The notes: generated from the letters alone by a model not told the origin. A DNA stretch of 64,000 nucleotides from Clostridiales bacterium (GCA_012838345.1 DUPK01000035.1:1-64000), one strand, 5' to 3'. Positions 1 through 10,365 are shown, counted from the stretch's first letter. Made by a program: numbers and translations.

Positions 1-28
1 ATACTCCACTGTGCTGCTGCTTAGCTCC

Positions 29-72
29 AACCTCAAAGAGGGTTGGGCCGCAGCCCAACCCTCTTTAAGGTT
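29..72 (+). terminator. Long perfect hairpin at the window edge
   Basis: Bases 35-47 (AAAGAGGGTTGGG) pair perfectly with 54-66 across a six-base loop, and the helix continues to 29-33/68-72 after one mismatch. The bases after it on the plus strand are only moderately T-rich (GCTTTCTTCT). It is probably the terminator of a plus-strand gene lying left of the window. No coding sequence is visible between here and the oppA terminator. Confidence 0.5.
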
Positions 73-165
73 GCTTTCTTCTGGCTCTACCCCAACTCTT
101 GACATAGAGCCCTTTTATTAAGGCGGACAGAATCTAAACCAGCACCTGCACTAGTACTTCTGAAC

Positions 166-203
166 AAAAAAGCGTGTCGCAACAAAAATGTCGCGACACG
201 CTT
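166..203 (-). terminator. Intrinsic terminator after oppA
   Basis: GCGTGTCGC (172-180) pairs with GCGACACGC (193-201), extended by A-T pairs. Read on the minus strand, the stem is followed by six T residues. It sits about 35 bases beyond the oppA stop codon and would end the opp operon transcript. Confidence 0.85.
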
Positions 204-234
204 ATTATTACTTGGTTATTGCTAAACCGCTGAA

Positions 235-1872
235 TTACTCGGCGAGATCAGCATAATGCAGATACCAGTAGCCGTAGGGTGAGAACCAGCTTCCGGTAAT
301 CTTCGGGCTCTGGAGGTAGAACTCGTTGTAGTAGGCAACCGGTATGCAGGCTGCTTCATTCATCAGAATGTCTTCAGCCTGATGCATATACTGAGAACGC
401 TTGACAGGATCGGTCTCCTGAGCGGCCTGTCTAATAAGCATATCATACTCGGGGTTGTTGTACTTACCGTCGTTGTTGCCGTTGGTGCTTACAAGGAGCT
501 CCAGCATGTTGGAAGCGTCGTTGTAGTCACACAGCCAGCCGTTACGGGCAGTCTGATATTCGCCGGCACGGCGCATCGGTGTGAAGGATGCCCACTCAAC
601 AATGTTGACCTTCACCGTAAGGCCAAGCTCGCCCCAGGCTTCCTGGAGATACTGAGCAACAATCTTGTGGTATCCGGAGTCGTTGGTGGAGTATTCGATT
701 GCGGGGAAGCCTTCGCCGTTAGGATAGCCTGCCTCGGCAAGAAGCTGCTTTGCAAGAGCGAGGTTTTCCTCGTGCTTTGTAATGTCGATATAGGGCTTTC
801 CGCCGTTGGCGTTGTCATAGAAGTCGCCATTTACATCGGCAACACCGGGGCCGATGAAGTTGGAAGCAGGTGTGTAAACGCCCTGCATCAGGGTGTTTGC
901 AACATACTCACGGTCAATGGCAAGGCTAAGAGCCTTTCTTACGCGAGCGTCCTGGAACTGCTCAAGGTTGCAGTTTATGCTCAGGTAGTAAGTTCCAAGG
1001 AGGGGGTCAACATAGAATTCTGGATTGCCTCTCAAAGAGGGGATTTCCTCTGTGGGAACGTCCTTTATCAGCAGTGCTTCGCCGGTCTTATAAGCAGCGT
1101 AAGCGGCGTTGGCATCTTCCATCAGAAGGAGTTTGATGCTGTCAAGCTTGATGGAATCCGGGTCGCGATAATTTTCATTCTTTACAAGTAGGATATGAGA
1201 ACTGGGAACCCACTCTGCCATCTTGAAGGGACCATTGCTAATATAGCTTTCGGGTTTGGTTGCCCATGCATCGCCGTTTGCCTCTACAGTGGCCTTGTTA
1301 ACAGGGCTGAGAGTTGCAAAAGCGGCAATCTGACCGAAATAGCCGCATGGATGTGCGAGCTTAACAACAAAGGTCCTCTCGTCGGAAGCGGAAACCTGCA
1401 GGGCGTCGATGTTGCCGCCTGCGGCTTCAGCATAGCCCTCAACCATGCCGAGAACGGTCTCGCTGTAGGGTGCTGCTGTCTTGGGATCGACTACGCGCTT
1501 CCAGGTGTAGACGAAGTCCTCTGCGGTTAACGGAGAACCGTCGGACCACTTCAGGCCTTCACGCAGCTTGAAGGTCCAGGTCAAGCCGTCTTCGCTGACT
1601 GTCCAAGTCTCAGCGGCACCGGGAATCAGCTGGTTGTCCTTGTCGATGTTCAGCAAGCAATCAAATAAGAACAGTAGCATATTGCCACCATCGACTGCAC
1701 TGTTGAGTGCGGGGTCAAGAGTTTCGGGGTTTGGACCAATCTGTGCAACTAATTGCTTTGTTTTCTGTGCCGGCTGTCCGGTCGGGGCCGGTGTCTCCTG
1801 CTTTTTGCATGCAGCGAGACCAAGGGTGAGCAGCAGTGTTGCAACTAGGATTAGTGCAATTTTTCTTTTCAT
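235..1872 (-). CDS. oppA: Oligopeptide ABC transporter substrate-binding lipoprotein (OppA-like)
   Basis: Extracellular, membrane-anchored receptor that captures peptides and delivers them to the OppBC channel. The protein starts with KRK, a hydrophobic segment and the lipobox LGLAAC, so Cys22 should be lipidated. The rest is a typical SBP family 5 domain, with a conserved SDGSPLTAEDFVYTWKRV region near the N-terminal third. I chose the ATG at 1872 because AGGAG lies 8 bases upstream; an in-frame ATG at 1893 has no such site. It is the last gene of oppB-oppC-oppD-oppF-oppA. The exact peptide range cannot be read from sequence, and dipeptide or murein-peptide uptake is possible. Confidence 0.93.
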   Translation of the reverse strand: MKRKIALILVATLLLTLGLAACKKQETPAPTGQPAQKTKQLVAQIGPNPETLDPALNSAVDGGNMLLFLFDCLLNIDKDNQLIPGAAETWTVSEDGLTWTFKLREGLKWSDGSPLTAEDFVYTWKRVVDPKTAAPYSETVLGMVEGYAEAAGGNIDALQVSASDERTFVVKLAHPCGYFGQIAAFATLSPVNKATVEANGDAWATKPESYISNGPFKMAEWVPSSHILLVKNENYRDPDSIKLDSIKLLLMEDANAAYAAYKTGEALLIKDVPTEEIPSLRGNPEFYVDPLLGTYYLSINCNLEQFQDARVRKALSLAIDREYVANTLMQGVYTPASNFIGPGVADVNGDFYDNANGGKPYIDITKHEENLALAKQLLAEAGYPNGEGFPAIEYSTNDSGYHKIVAQYLQEAWGELGLTVKVNIVEWASFTPMRRAGEYQTARNGWLCDYNDASNMLELLVSTNGNNDGKYNNPEYDMLIRQAAQETDPVKRSQYMHQAEDILMNEAACIPVAYYNEFYLQSPKITGSWFSPYGYWYLHYADLAE

Positions 1873-1970
1873 CCTTTGTTCTCTCCTATTCATAGTATAT
1901 TCCTATTCATCATTTGATAGATGAAAGGTTTCATACGTTGGGCCGCCTAATATCCGGCGGAATCGGCCGT

Positions 1971-2948
1971 CTACTGAACCTTGTCAATATGGTGACAGGC
2001 AGCAAAATGACCGGGTGATACTTCTTTAAATTCTGGCTCCTCGGCCGCGCATACTTCAGTAGCATATGGACAACGTGTGCGGAACCTGCATCCCGAAGGC
2101 GGATTAAGAGGGCTTGGAACGTCCCCCTCTAGGAAAATGCGGTTGGTGTTGCGTGCGACAACGGGATCCGCCACCAAAAGCGCTGAAATCAAACTGCGTG
2201 TATAGGGATGAACGCTGTGGAAAGTCAGTTCTTCACTTTCCGCCATCTCCACCATCTTCCCCAGGTACATAACCCCGATGCGGTTTGATATGTGCTTTAC
2301 AACGCTGAGGTTATGGGAAATGAAGAGATAGGCTAGCCCCATTTTCTCCTGCAGTTCCTCAAACATATTTACAACCTGAGCCTGTATTGATACATCCAGA
2401 GCCGAAATCGGCTCGTCGCATACGATAAACTCAGGGTTAACCGCAAGCGCACGGGCGATGCCGACTCGCTGACGCTGGCCGCCGGAGAACTCGTGCGGAT
2501 ACCGGTTTGCATGCTCACTGTTGAGTCCGACAAGGCTGAGCAGTTCGATAATCCGCTCACGGCGCTCATTCTTGTTAGCGGCAAGCTTGTGAATATCTAT
2601 TGCCTCGCCGACAATATCGCCTACGGTCATACGAGGGTCGAGGCTTGCATACGGGTCCTGGAAGACTATCTGCATTTTACGACGATATGGCAGCATATTT
2701 ACTCGAGTTATGTCAGTACCGTCATATATTATTCTTCCGGCCGTAGGTTCATGAAGCCTTAGTATGCTTCTGCCAGTGGTTGTTTTACCGCAGCCGGATT
2801 CGCCCACCAGACCGAGGGTCTCGCCCTTATTGATGTAAAATGAAACATCGTCGACGGCTTTTACAAACTTCTTTTGAAACAGCTTCCCGCCCGAGACGGG
2901 GAAATATTGCTTGAGGTTATATACCTCGACAAGCTTCTTATTACTCAT
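1971..2948 (-). CDS. oppF: Oligopeptide ABC transporter ATPase OppF
   Basis: Cytoplasmic ATPase of the peptide importer. It has Walker A GESGCGKT near residues 49-56, the signature FSGGQRQR, Walker B ending in CDEP, and the oligopeptide-transporter C-terminal extension with cysteines (CRFRTRCPY) that in this family can carry an Fe-S cluster. The start at 2948 is set by AAGGAG nine bases upstream; it overlaps the oppD stop codon, so the two are translationally coupled. OppF works as a heterodimer with OppD. Confidence 0.93.
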   Translation of the reverse strand: MSNKKLVEVYNLKQYFPVSGGKLFQKKFVKAVDDVSFYINKGETLGLVGESGCGKTTTGRSILRLHEPTAGRIIYDGTDITRVNMLPYRRKMQIVFQDPYASLDPRMTVGDIVGEAIDIHKLAANKNERRERIIELLSLVGLNSEHANRYPHEFSGGQRQRVGIARALAVNPEFIVCDEPISALDVSIQAQVVNMFEELQEKMGLAYLFISHNLSVVKHISNRIGVMYLGKMVEMAESEELTFHSVHPYTRSLISALLVADPVVARNTNRIFLEGDVPSPLNPPSGCRFRTRCPYATEVCAAEEPEFKEVSPGHFAACHHIDKVQ

Positions 2949-3984
2949 TGCCGGCCTCTCCTTTTGCATCAAGCATAGCCTTTTCCTTTTCGAATTTAGC
3001 CTTGTCCAGAAGCCAGCAGGCGCTGTAGTGGGTGTCGCTGATATTCGTGTATGCGGGCATTTTGCTCAAACAGATTTTCATACAGGAACGGCAGCGCGGA
3101 GCGAAGGGGCAGCCGACAGGAGGATTGAGCATGTCCACCGGCTGACCTTCAATAGGAACGAGCTTCTTGTGTTCCCTTTCGTAAATATTCGGGACGCTCT
3201 GAAGCAGTCCCTTGGTATATTCGTGGGATGGGCTATAAAAAATCTCATCTGTGGTTCCGCATTCAATAACCTTGCCGGCATACATAACGGCAATCCTGTC
3301 ACAGGTACCCGCAACGACACCGAGGTCGTGGGTAATGAGAATGATTGCCATGCCTAGCTTCTTCTTGAGGTCCATCATAAGCTCAAGAATTTGGGCCTGT
3401 ATGGTTACGTCCAAAGCTGTTGTCGGTTCGTCTGCTATGAGCAGCTTGGGCTCACAGGCCAGGGCAATAGCAATCATGACACGCTGGCGCATGCCGCCTG
3501 AAAGCTCGTGAGGGTACTGCTTAAGGCGCTTCTCAGGCTCGTTTATACCGACAAGCTGGAGAAGCTCGCGGGCACGCTCTTTGGCTTCTTTTCCATTTTT
3601 ATTTGTGTGGAGAAGAATACCCTCCATAATCTGGTTACCAATAGTATAAAGAGGGTTAAGACTGGTCATGGGGTCCTGAAAGATTATAGAGACCTCATTG
3701 CCGCGAATTTTGCGCAGTTCACGCTCGGTCATCAAATGAATCGCATGACCGTTGAACGCCACCTCCCCGCCTATAAGGCGGCCGGGACGTGGCACAAGAC
3801 CCATAAGGGTATATGCGGTTACGGATTTGCCCGAACCGCTTTCTCCGACTATTCCGAGAACTTCGCCCTCACGGACGAATAATGAGACGTCATTGAGCGC
3901 CTTTACCTCGCCTGCGGGAGTGAAGAAGGATAGTCTTAAATTTTGTATATTGACTAGGTTATCATTAACTAGGTTTTCGTTCAT
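2941..3984 (-). CDS. oppD: Oligopeptide ABC transporter ATPase OppD
   Basis: ATP-hydrolysing partner of OppF. It has Walker A GESGSGKS around residue 50, the signature LSGGMRQR, Walker [13 protein letters not shown] and the C-terminal motif with [10 protein letters not shown] typical of peptide-importer ATPases. The ATG at 3984 follows AAGGAG at a good distance. The gene is 15 bases downstream of oppC and its 3' end overlaps oppF. Confidence 0.93.
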   Translation of the reverse strand: MNENLVNDNLVNIQNLRLSFFTPAGEVKALNDVSLFVREGEVLGIVGESGSGKSVTAYTLMGLVPRPGRLIGGEVAFNGHAIHLMTERELRKIRGNEVSIIFQDPMTSLNPLYTIGNQIMEGILLHTNKNGKEAKERARELLQLVGINEPEKRLKQYPHELSGGMRQRVMIAIALACEPKLLIADEPTTALDVTIQAQILELMMDLKKKLGMAIILITHDLGVVAGTCDRIAVMYAGKVIECGTTDEIFYSPSHEYTKGLLQSVPNIYEREHKKLVPIEGQPVDMLNPPVGCPFAPRCRSCMKICLSKMPAYTNISDTHYSACWLLDKAKFEKEKAMLDAKGEAGNE

Positions 3985-3999
3985 AACTATACTCCTTCA

Positions 4000-5043
4000 T
4001 CAACTCTTCATCTTGGGGTCAAACGCATCCCGCAGTCCATCGCCGAACAGGTTAAAGCTGAGGATAATGAGGCTGATGAGGATGGCTGGTGCCAGAAGAA
4101 GATAGGGGTAAGTATTCAAGCCGTTGATAGCGTCGCTCGCCAGAGAACCAAGAGACGGCAAGGGAACAGCGACGCCAAGACCTAAAAAGCTCAGAAAACT
4201 CTCCGTAAATATTGAAGAAGGAATCTGAAGAGTGGTTGTTACTATAAGAGTACCGATGCAGTTTGTGAGCAGATGCTTGCGAATAATGCGTGCGTTTGAA
4301 GCACCCAGCGCCTTTGCAGCGGTGACATACTCGCTCTGCTTGAGCGAGAGAATCTGGCCGCGGACGATACGGGCCATACCGACCCAGTAAAGAAGAGCAA
4401 AAACAAGGAAAATACTAATCAGGTTTGCTCCTATAACCTGAATCCAGCGGAATCCAGGCATCATCGCCAATTTCTCCAGGGGACCTGCGATTGAGAAGGA
4501 TATTAGCACAATCAGAAGAATATCCGGTATTGTATATATTATGTCAACTATCCTCATCATTATGAGGTCGACCCATCCTCCAAAGTAGCCCGCGACGGCA
4601 CCGTAGATGGAACCAATAATCAAGATAATGGCGGATGCAATAAGTCCAACAAGGAGGGAAATACGGCTTCCGACCATAACACGGATTGCATAGTCACGCC
4701 CGAGGTTGTCCGTCCCCAGTATATGCGGAAAGACCTTCTCGCCCGCTTCAATTCGCTCCAGTTCTTTATCGGAATACTGCATGGGTGAAAGATATTCGGA
4801 ACCCCGAATTTGCTGATTATATCTGTAAGGATAAAAGCTTGGCACTACAAACGAGAAGAACATTATCAGTATGATGAATGCCAAGCTTACCATGGCGACT
4901 TTATTTTTAACCAGCCGTCTCATTGCGTCTTTGAAGAAACCGACGCTGGGACGCATCTGGACTAACGCTTCCTTTTCGCTGTCTGTAGCCGGCAGGAAGT
5001 CATCAACATTAAGATGAAAGCTTATAGGGTTTTTCTTTGCCAC
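4000..5043 (-). CDS. oppC: Oligopeptide ABC transporter permease OppC
   Basis: Inner-membrane channel subunit. It has the OppC-type N-terminal segment with one helix, an external stretch ending in HILGTDNLGRD, and a BPD_transp_1 domain with five further helices and the cytoplasmic EAA-like loop (AAKALGASNARI) that contacts the ATPases. It starts with GTG behind AGGAGG. The gap to oppB is 13 bases. Confidence 0.92.
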   Translation of the reverse strand: MAKKNPISFHLNVDDFLPATDSEKEALVQMRPSVGFFKDAMRRLVKNKVAMVSLAFIILIMFFSFVVPSFYPYRYNQQIRGSEYLSPMQYSDKELERIEAGEKVFPHILGTDNLGRDYAIRVMVGSRISLLVGLIASAIILIIGSIYGAVAGYFGGWVDLIMMRIVDIIYTIPDILLIVLISFSIAGPLEKLAMMPGFRWIQVIGANLISIFLVFALLYWVGMARIVRGQILSLKQSEYVTAAKALGASNARIIRKHLLTNCIGTLIVTTTLQIPSSIFTESFLSFLGLGVAVPLPSLGSLASDAINGLNTYPYLLLAPAILISLIILSFNLFGDGLRDAFDPKMKS

Positions 5044-5056
5044 TGTTGATTCCTCC

Positions 5057-5974
5057 TCACTTCAGCTTAATACGCGGGTCAATAATCTTATAAACGATGT
5101 CGACCAGCATATTCATGATAATAATAAGCGCAGCGAGGAAGATCGTAGTACCCATTATCATTGTGTAGTCACGGTTAGATATGGAGCTAATGAATTCCTT
5201 CCCCAGCCCGGGAATAACAAAAATCTTTTCGACAATAAAACTGCCTGTCAGGGTGTAGGCCAGCAGAGGGCCGACATAGGTCACAACAGGCATAACGGCG
5301 TTACGAAGAGCGTGCTTAAACAGCGAGACAAACTGAGAAAGGCCCTTCGAGCGTGCGGTGCGCATATAGTCCTGGCCTATAACGTCCAGCATTGAAGAGC
5401 GCATAAGACGGGCTATATATGCCGTGGGATAGAACGATAGGGAAAAAATCGGCAAAATGTGATGCAGTGGCGTAGAAAGGCCAAAGGTAGGAAGCCACCT
5501 TAAGTTGACACCAAAGAGATACATGCCTACCGTACACAAAACGAAACTCGGCACGGCAATACCGCATGTGGCGATAACAATAATAACGCTGTCAATCCAC
5601 TTCCCGCGATTTAGAGCGGCAATGCTCCCCAGAGGGATACCAATTACCAAAGCGGTAAGTACCGACAGCCCACCCAGTTTTGCAGACACAGGGAACTTGC
5701 TCATTATGATTTCGGAAACAGTGCGTCCTCTCTGCTTGAGGGATAAGCCGAAATCACCCTTTAGCATGTTTACCAAATAGTTTTTATACTGCACAATCAA
5801 CGGCTGGTCTAGACCATATTTCTCGAAAAGTGCCTGCTGTGCCTGCTCACTTATAGATTTTTCCGCAACAAAAGGGCCACCGGGAACCAAATTCATAAGG
5901 AAAAACGTTATAGTGGCCACCAAAAAAATAGTCAAAGCGGCTAAAATCACGCGCTTAATTATGTATTTTAACAT
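5057..5974 (-). CDS. oppB: Oligopeptide ABC transporter permease OppB
   Basis: First gene of the opp operon and second channel subunit. It has an N-terminal helix, the family motif LVPGGPF and a six-helix permease domain with the EAA-like loop (TARSKGLSQ). The length of 305 residues fits OppB/DppB. AAGGAT lies nine bases before the ATG. A near-consensus promoter lies about 115 bases upstream. Confidence 0.92.
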   Translation of the reverse strand: MLKYIIKRVILAALTIFLVATITFFLMNLVPGGPFVAEKSISEQAQQALFEKYGLDQPLIVQYKNYLVNMLKGDFGLSLKQRGRTVSEIIMSKFPVSAKLGGLSVLTALVIGIPLGSIAALNRGKWIDSVIIVIATCGIAVPSFVLCTVGMYLFGVNLRWLPTFGLSTPLHHILPIFSLSFYPTAYIARLMRSSMLDVIGQDYMRTARSKGLSQFVSLFKHALRNAVMPVVTYVGPLLAYTLTGSFIVEKIFVIPGLGKEFISSISNRDYTMIMGTTIFLAALIIIMNMLVDIVYKIIDPRIKLK

Positions 5975-6089
5975 CCGCTGCTACATCCTTGTCCTAAAGT
6001 TTATACTAGAAATATCTCGTTCCGTGCCTAACTAAGGGTGTAAATACACCTGTAAAACACGGGTAAAACATGTCTAAAAATATGTGAGA

Positions 6090-6118
6090 ATTCTATCAAA
6101 ATCGACCGCCTTTGTCAA
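6090..6118 (-). promoter_or_regulatory. Sigma-A promoter of the opp operon
   Basis: On the minus strand the sequence reads TTGACA-N17-TAGAAT, an 11 of 12 match to the vegetative consensus. Transcription would begin near 6083 and give a leader of about 110 bases. A 15-mer over the -10 (GATTTTGATAGAATT) matches the CodY box at about 11 of 15 positions, which is suggestive only. The leader also contains GGTGTAAATACACC. Confidence 0.8.
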
Positions 6119-6478
6119 GTTAACATACAACCTGTTTTATAGAATGAACACAAAAATAATTAGATATTATTGGTTTTATTGTGCTATTATGAATAAAATA
6201 GGAATTATTGCTATTAAATGTATTGTTATTATAAACAAGACAATTAATACGTCCCTCATGTCGGTTTGTGCAAATGCATAAGGAGCTCTATAATTTCATG
6301 AATTGACATAATTCAAGTGAGGATATATTTGGCAGCTCACTTTATATGAAGAGGTCAACTATTTAAGCAGCTCCCACTCCCCGAACCAAACCGGCTCTGA
6401 ATTATTGGATAGTGCTCTTTTTGCTTAGCTACTTATACAACAAAAAACGCAAAACAATATACATCTATCTTAAAGGGA
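6119..6478. other. AT-rich intergenic stretch between divergent promoters
   Basis: No gene is supported here. Short frames on both strands are AT-rich, lack ribosome sites and run across the promoters. The only regular element seen is the inverted repeat TGAATT-N5-AATTCA at 6299-6315, which could be an operator but has no other support. Confidence 0.6.
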
Positions 6479-6508
6479 TTGAACCAAATTATCAAGATGT
6501 AGTATAAT
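6479..6508 (+). promoter_or_regulatory. Promoter of the DUF4364 gene
   Basis: TTGAAC-N18-TATAAT on the plus strand, about 120 bases upstream of the ATG at 6627. The -10 is perfect and the spacer is one base longer than ideal. Confidence 0.7.
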
Positions 6509-6626
6509 AATAGCATAATAAAATTATAAAATACGCTATTTTGGTACAACCGCCAAACTGTCCCGTGTCGTTGCCGTCGAAATAGGAAATAAATAGCGCA
6601 AAAACTCACTGCAAAGGAGGGAGAAT

Positions 6627-7169
6627 ATGACACGCTATGGTTTCATCCGCGATAAACTCGAAGTGAAAATTCTTATACTATTCATACTCAACCGTCTTCC
6701 CGCACCTATTGACCTTGACTCGCTTGCCGAGCTTGTACTATGCGACAACGGCATAACATATTTTGATTTCATTGAGGCCTTGAGCGAACTTGTCAGCACT
6801 AATCACGTTATTGAAGAAGACGGTTATTATGTCATAACCGACAAGGGAAATCAAAACGGCTCGGTAATCGAGAACACTGTTCCCTATTCCGTCAGGATGA
6901 AGGCAGAGCAGGGCGCTCAGGAGATGTCCAAAATTCTCAAGCGCAAAGCAATGATTAAAGCCAAGCATACGGAGCATGAAAACGGTATTATGGTAAGCCT
7001 TTCCCTCTCGGACGGTTTAGGCGATATAATAAATATGGATATTCTGGCGGGCAGTGAAAAGCAGGCCGTAATAATAGAGAATAACTTCAAAAAAAATGCC
7101 GAACATATTTATAACGCAGTTGTAAATATTCTGCTCAGCGAAGACCTCTGCAAAGAGCGGGAAGCTTAA
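6627..7169 (+). CDS. DUF4364 family protein
   Basis: A 180-residue cytoplasmic protein of a family widespread in Clostridia with no established function. The first 80 residues read like a winged-helix domain (LEVKILILFILNRLPAPIDL, then a helix pair and a YYVITDKG wing), so DNA binding is a reasonable guess. The C-terminal part is a mixed domain with no visible catalytic motif. AAAGGAGGG precedes the ATG. It is a single-gene unit with its own promoter and terminator. Confidence 0.8.
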   Translation: MTRYGFIRDKLEVKILILFILNRLPAPIDLDSLAELVLCDNGITYFDFIEALSELVSTNHVIEEDGYYVITDKGNQNGSVIENTVPYSVRMKAEQGAQEMSKILKRKAMIKAKHTEHENGIMVSLSLSDGLGDIINMDILAGSEKQAVIIENNFKKNAEHIYNAVVNILLSEDLCKEREA

Positions 7170-7190
7170 CGCTTCCCGCCTATCTTTTTA
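7157..7190 (+). terminator. Terminator of the DUF4364 gene
   Basis: GCGGGAAGC (7157-7165) pairs perfectly with 7171-7179, followed by CTATCTTTTTATT. The stop codon of the upstream gene lies in the loop. Opposite-strand transcription of glmS ends at the same place, but the minus-strand T tract is poor. Confidence 0.8.
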
Positions 7191-9017
7191 TTCAACTGTG
7201 ACCGATTTGGCAAGATTCCTCGGCTTATCTATATCGCAGCCGCGCATCAGCGCCACATAATAGGCGAAAAGCTGTAAAGGCACGACCGCAAGCGAGGGTA
7301 AAAACAGTTCGTCTATATCCGGAATCACTATCATGTTATCCGAAACCTGGCCCACAAGGGGTTTCCCGCTCTCGGTTGTGAGCGAAAGCACCTGGGCGTC
7401 CCTCGCCTTTACCTCGACTATATTGCTTATGGTCTTTTCAAGCAGTTTTTGGTATGTGGCCACGGCGATTACCAGAGTTCCGTCCTCTACAAGTGAAATC
7501 GTTCCATGCTTAAGCTCGCCGGCGGCGTAGGCCTCGGAGTGTATGTAGGAGATCTCCTTGAGCTTGAGAGAGCCCTCAAGAGACAGGGCGTAGTCGATGT
7601 TCCTGCCGATAAAGAAGATGTCCTGATTGTTAAAATAGAGCGAGGCCAGATACTGTATGTGCCCCTTGCCCTTAAGTATGCTCTCGACTTTATCGGGGAT
7701 GGTCATAATCTCGTTGAGAAACCGCTCATACTCATCCTTATCAATAGTGCCCAAACAGTCGGCAAGGTATATCCCGAGTAAATAGGTTACGGCAAGTTGT
7801 GTGCTGTAGGCCTTCGTCGTCGCAACCGCAATCTCGGGACCTGCCCATGTGTAGATTACATCGTCGGACTCCTTGGCAATCGTGCTGCCAACCACGTTCA
7901 CTATGGAGAGCACCCGCCCGCCCAGCCTTTTTGCCTCGCGCAGCGCGGCTATGGTATCGGCGGTGGTACCCGACTGGCTTATGCATACTACAAGCGTTTT
8001 ATTATCCACAATAGGCGAGCAGTAGCGAAATTCCGAAGCCAGAGCAACCTCCACAGGCTTTCTTGTCAGCTTTTCAATATTGTATTTGGCTACCATGCCC
8101 ACGTGATATGACGAGCCGCAGGCAACGATATAGATTTTGCTTAAGCTTTTTATAAAATCACTGGAAAGGTTTATCTCGTCCAGAACAATCTTCTTGTTTC
8201 TAATTCTGGGCGCGATGGTCTTTCGTATGACCTCGGGCTGCTCCATTATTTCTTTGAACATGAAGTGCTCATAGCCGCCCTTCTCCGCCGAGGAGATGTC
8301 CCAGTCAACATGCGAGATTTTCTTATCTATTGGACGGAGAAAGCTGTCGTATATCTCTACGCCCTTTAAGCTTAAAACCGCATAATTGCCGTCGTCGAGA
8401 TATATAACGTCCCTTGTGTGCTTCAGGACAGCCGTTACGTCGGAAGCGAGGAAATTGCCATTTTCGCTGCAAGCAACTATCAGGGGACTGTCCTTGCGAA
8501 CCCCGACTATTTTGTCAGGCTGGTCTGCCGCCATTATACCAAGGGCGTAGGAGCCCTCAATTCGGTCAATCGCCTTGTGCACCGCCTTGAGCAAATCGCC
8601 CTCGTAATAGTAGTCGACAAGTTGCGCAACCACCTCGGTATCCGTTTCCGAGTGGAATTTCACGCCTCTGGACGAAAGGAAATCTTTCAGCTGAAGGTAG
8701 TTCTCGATTATCCCGTTGTGCACCACCGCAATATTACCCGAGTTACTCACCTGAGGGTGGGAGTTTTCGTCCGATGGCTTTCCGTGCGTTGCCCATCTGG
8801 TGTGGCCAATTCCGCAAGCTCCGCATACCGCCTTCCCGCCGTCAATCATGTCGGAGAGGGCCTGAAGTCTCCCCTTTGCCTTTATAACGTTTAACCTGCA
8901 GCCGTCGTGTACCGACACTCCCGCAGAGTCGTATCCTCTGTATTCGAGCATTTTGAGACCTTCGAGCAGTATAGGGGCTGCCTGCTCAGATCCGATATAC
9001 CCTACAATTCCGCACAT
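7188..9017 (-). CDS. glmS: Glutamine--fructose-6-phosphate aminotransferase
   Basis: Makes glucosamine-6-phosphate from fructose-6-phosphate and glutamine, the first step towards UDP-GlcNAc and peptidoglycan. The mature N-terminus CGIVGYIG carries the nucleophilic Cys2 of the class II glutaminase domain; two SIS sugar-isomerase domains follow (SQSGTTADT, then SLEGSLKLKEISY) and the protein ends in the family's KPRNLAKSVTVE. The ATG at 9017 is set by GGAGG and by the need for Cys at position 2; longer in-frame starts would bury it. The 133-base gap upstream contains no recognisable glmS ribozyme core. Confidence 0.96.
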   Translation of the reverse strand: MCGIVGYIGSEQAAPILLEGLKMLEYRGYDSAGVSVHDGCRLNVIKAKGRLQALSDMIDGGKAVCGACGIGHTRWATHGKPSDENSHPQVSNSGNIAVVHNGIIENYLQLKDFLSSRGVKFHSETDTEVVAQLVDYYYEGDLLKAVHKAIDRIEGSYALGIMAADQPDKIVGVRKDSPLIVACSENGNFLASDVTAVLKHTRDVIYLDDGNYAVLSLKGVEIYDSFLRPIDKKISHVDWDISSAEKGGYEHFMFKEIMEQPEVIRKTIAPRIRNKKIVLDEINLSSDFIKSLSKIYIVACGSSYHVGMVAKYNIEKLTRKPVEVALASEFRYCSPIVDNKTLVVCISQSGTTADTIAALREAKRLGGRVLSIVNVVGSTIAKESDDVIYTWAGPEIAVATTKAYSTQLAVTYLLGIYLADCLGTIDKDEYERFLNEIMTIPDKVESILKGKGHIQYLASLYFNNQDIFFIGRNIDYALSLEGSLKLKEISYIHSEAYAAGELKHGTISLVEDGTLVIAVATYQKLLEKTISNIVEVKARDAQVLSLTTESGKPLVGQVSDNMIVIPDIDELFLPSLAVVPLQLFAYYVALMRGCDIDKPRNLAKSVTVE

Positions 9018-9150
9018 ATAAACCTCCGAATGTTTCCCGCACAAAGCAGACCATAAGACCAATTGAGTTCCCAAGGCCCTTAACGTGCGGTGGGAATCCC
9101 GATCTATTGAGCGGTACCAAATTAAAAACTTTACAATTTGAGATAGCTAA

Positions 9151-10365
9151 CTATAGAATATTTGCAAGCCGTTCTACGGCCTCGGCGGTCGCTTCCGCGC
9201 TGCCGAAGGCTGTAAGTCTTATGTAGCCCTCGCCGCTCGGACCAAAGCCCGCACCCGGCGTTGTAACGACGCCCGCTTCTTTTAAAAGCTTGTCGAAGCA
9301 ATCCCAGGATTTCATGCCATCGGGCGTTTTTGCCCAGATATAGGGGGCGTTTACCCCGCCGTAAACCGTCAAGCCGGCTTTCGTAAGGCCATCACGGATG
9401 ACTTTTGCGTTGTTCATGTAGTAGTCGATGACCGAGCGTATCTCCTTTTTACCCTGCTCGGTGTAAATTGCAGCGGCGCCTTTCTGGACAATATACGGGG
9501 CGCCGTTAAACTTTGTGCTCTGACGCCTTGCCCAAAGCTGGTTGAGGGACATTCCCTCCCTCTTGAGTTCCTTCGGCACAACCGTATAGGCGCAGCGCGT
9601 ACCCGTAAAGCCCGCCGTCTTTGAGAAGCTGCGAAACTCAATCGCACACTCCCTCGCCCCGTCTATTTCAAAAATCGAATGCGGCAAGTCAGGGTCCGAA
9701 ATAAAGGCCTCATAAGCCGCGTCATAGAGTATCACCGAGCCGTTCCTGTTTGCATATTCTACCCAGACCTTAAGCTGCTCTTTCGTAGCCGTTGCCCCCG
9801 TCGGATTATTCGGGAAGCACAGATAAATCATATCGGGCGTCTTTTCGGGAATGGCGGGAGTAAAGCCGTTTTCCTCCGTGCAGGGCATATAAATCAGCTT
9901 TGACCAGCGCCCCTCGGAAGTAAACTCGCCGGCCCTCCCTGCCATAGCGTTTGTGTCGACATATACGGGGTACACGGGGTCGCAGACCGCGACTATGTTG
10001 TCCACGCTGAAGATGTCGCCTATGTTCCCGCTGTCGCTTTTAGCCCCGTCGCTTACGAAAATCTCATCTATGCTTATATCCACGCCTCTTGCCTTATACT
10101 CGTTTTCTGCAATGGCATTTAGAAGGAAATCATAGCCGCGCTCGGGGCCGTAACCCCTGAAGGTCTCTTTTTCCGACATTTCATCGACCGCCTCGTGCAG
10201 GGCTTTTATAACAGTCGGGGCAAGGGGCTGAGTGACGTCGCCTATACCGAGAGAAATTATATTTTTGCCCGGGTTCTCAGCCCTGTAGGCCGAAACGCGC
10301 CTAGCGATTTCAGAGAACAAATAGCTGCCGGGCAGTTTGGTGAAATTGTCGTTAATTCTCGCCAT
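9151..10365 (-). CDS. dapL: LL-diaminopimelate aminotransferase
   Basis: PLP-dependent class I/II aminotransferase that converts tetrahydrodipicolinate directly to LL-diaminopimelate, bypassing the succinylase or acetylase routes. It begins [16 protein letters not shown] as DapL proteins do; [15 protein letters not shown] contains the PLP lysine and the DapL-type Gly-Phe-Thr-Gly. The length of 404 residues fits the family. The ATG at 10365 follows GGAGG. dapF directly upstream on the same strand supplies the next step, which supports this call over other aminotransferases. Confidence 0.95.
   Translation of the reverse strand: MARINDNFTKLPGSYLFSEIARRVSAYRAENPGKNIISLGIGDVTQPLAPTVIKALHEAVDEMSEKETFRGYGPERGYDFLLNAIAENEYKARGVDISIDEIFVSDGAKSDSGNIGDIFSVDNIVAVCDPVYPVYVDTNAMAGRAGEFTSEGRWSKLIYMPCTEENGFTPAIPEKTPDMIYLCFPNNPTGATATKEQLKVWVEYANRNGSVILYDAAYEAFISDPDLPHSIFEIDGARECAIEFRSFSKTAGFTGTRCAYTVVPKELKREGMSLNQLWARRQSTKFNGAPYIVQKGAAAIYTEQGKKEIRSVIDYYMNNAKVIRDGLTKAGLTVYGGVNAPYIWAKTPDGMKSWDCFDKLLKEAGVVTTPGAGFGPSGEGYIRLTAFGSAEATAEAVERLANIL

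Noticed and set aside
382..1191. 269-codon plus-strand frame opposite oppA
   Set aside because: It is the shadow of a conserved substrate-binding protein; the product has no domain and no ribosome site.
6084..6281. 65-codon plus-strand frame between opp and the DUF4364 gene
   Set aside because: AT-rich, no ribosome site, and it covers the opp promoter.
6433..6633. 66-codon minus-strand frame upstream of the DUF4364 gene
   Set aside because: It runs across the DUF4364 promoter, ribosome site and start codon.
9018..9150. Possible glmS ribozyme
   Set aside because: The gap upstream of glmS is short and lacks the conserved ribozyme core; GGTACCGC there is only a chance likeness to a T-box.
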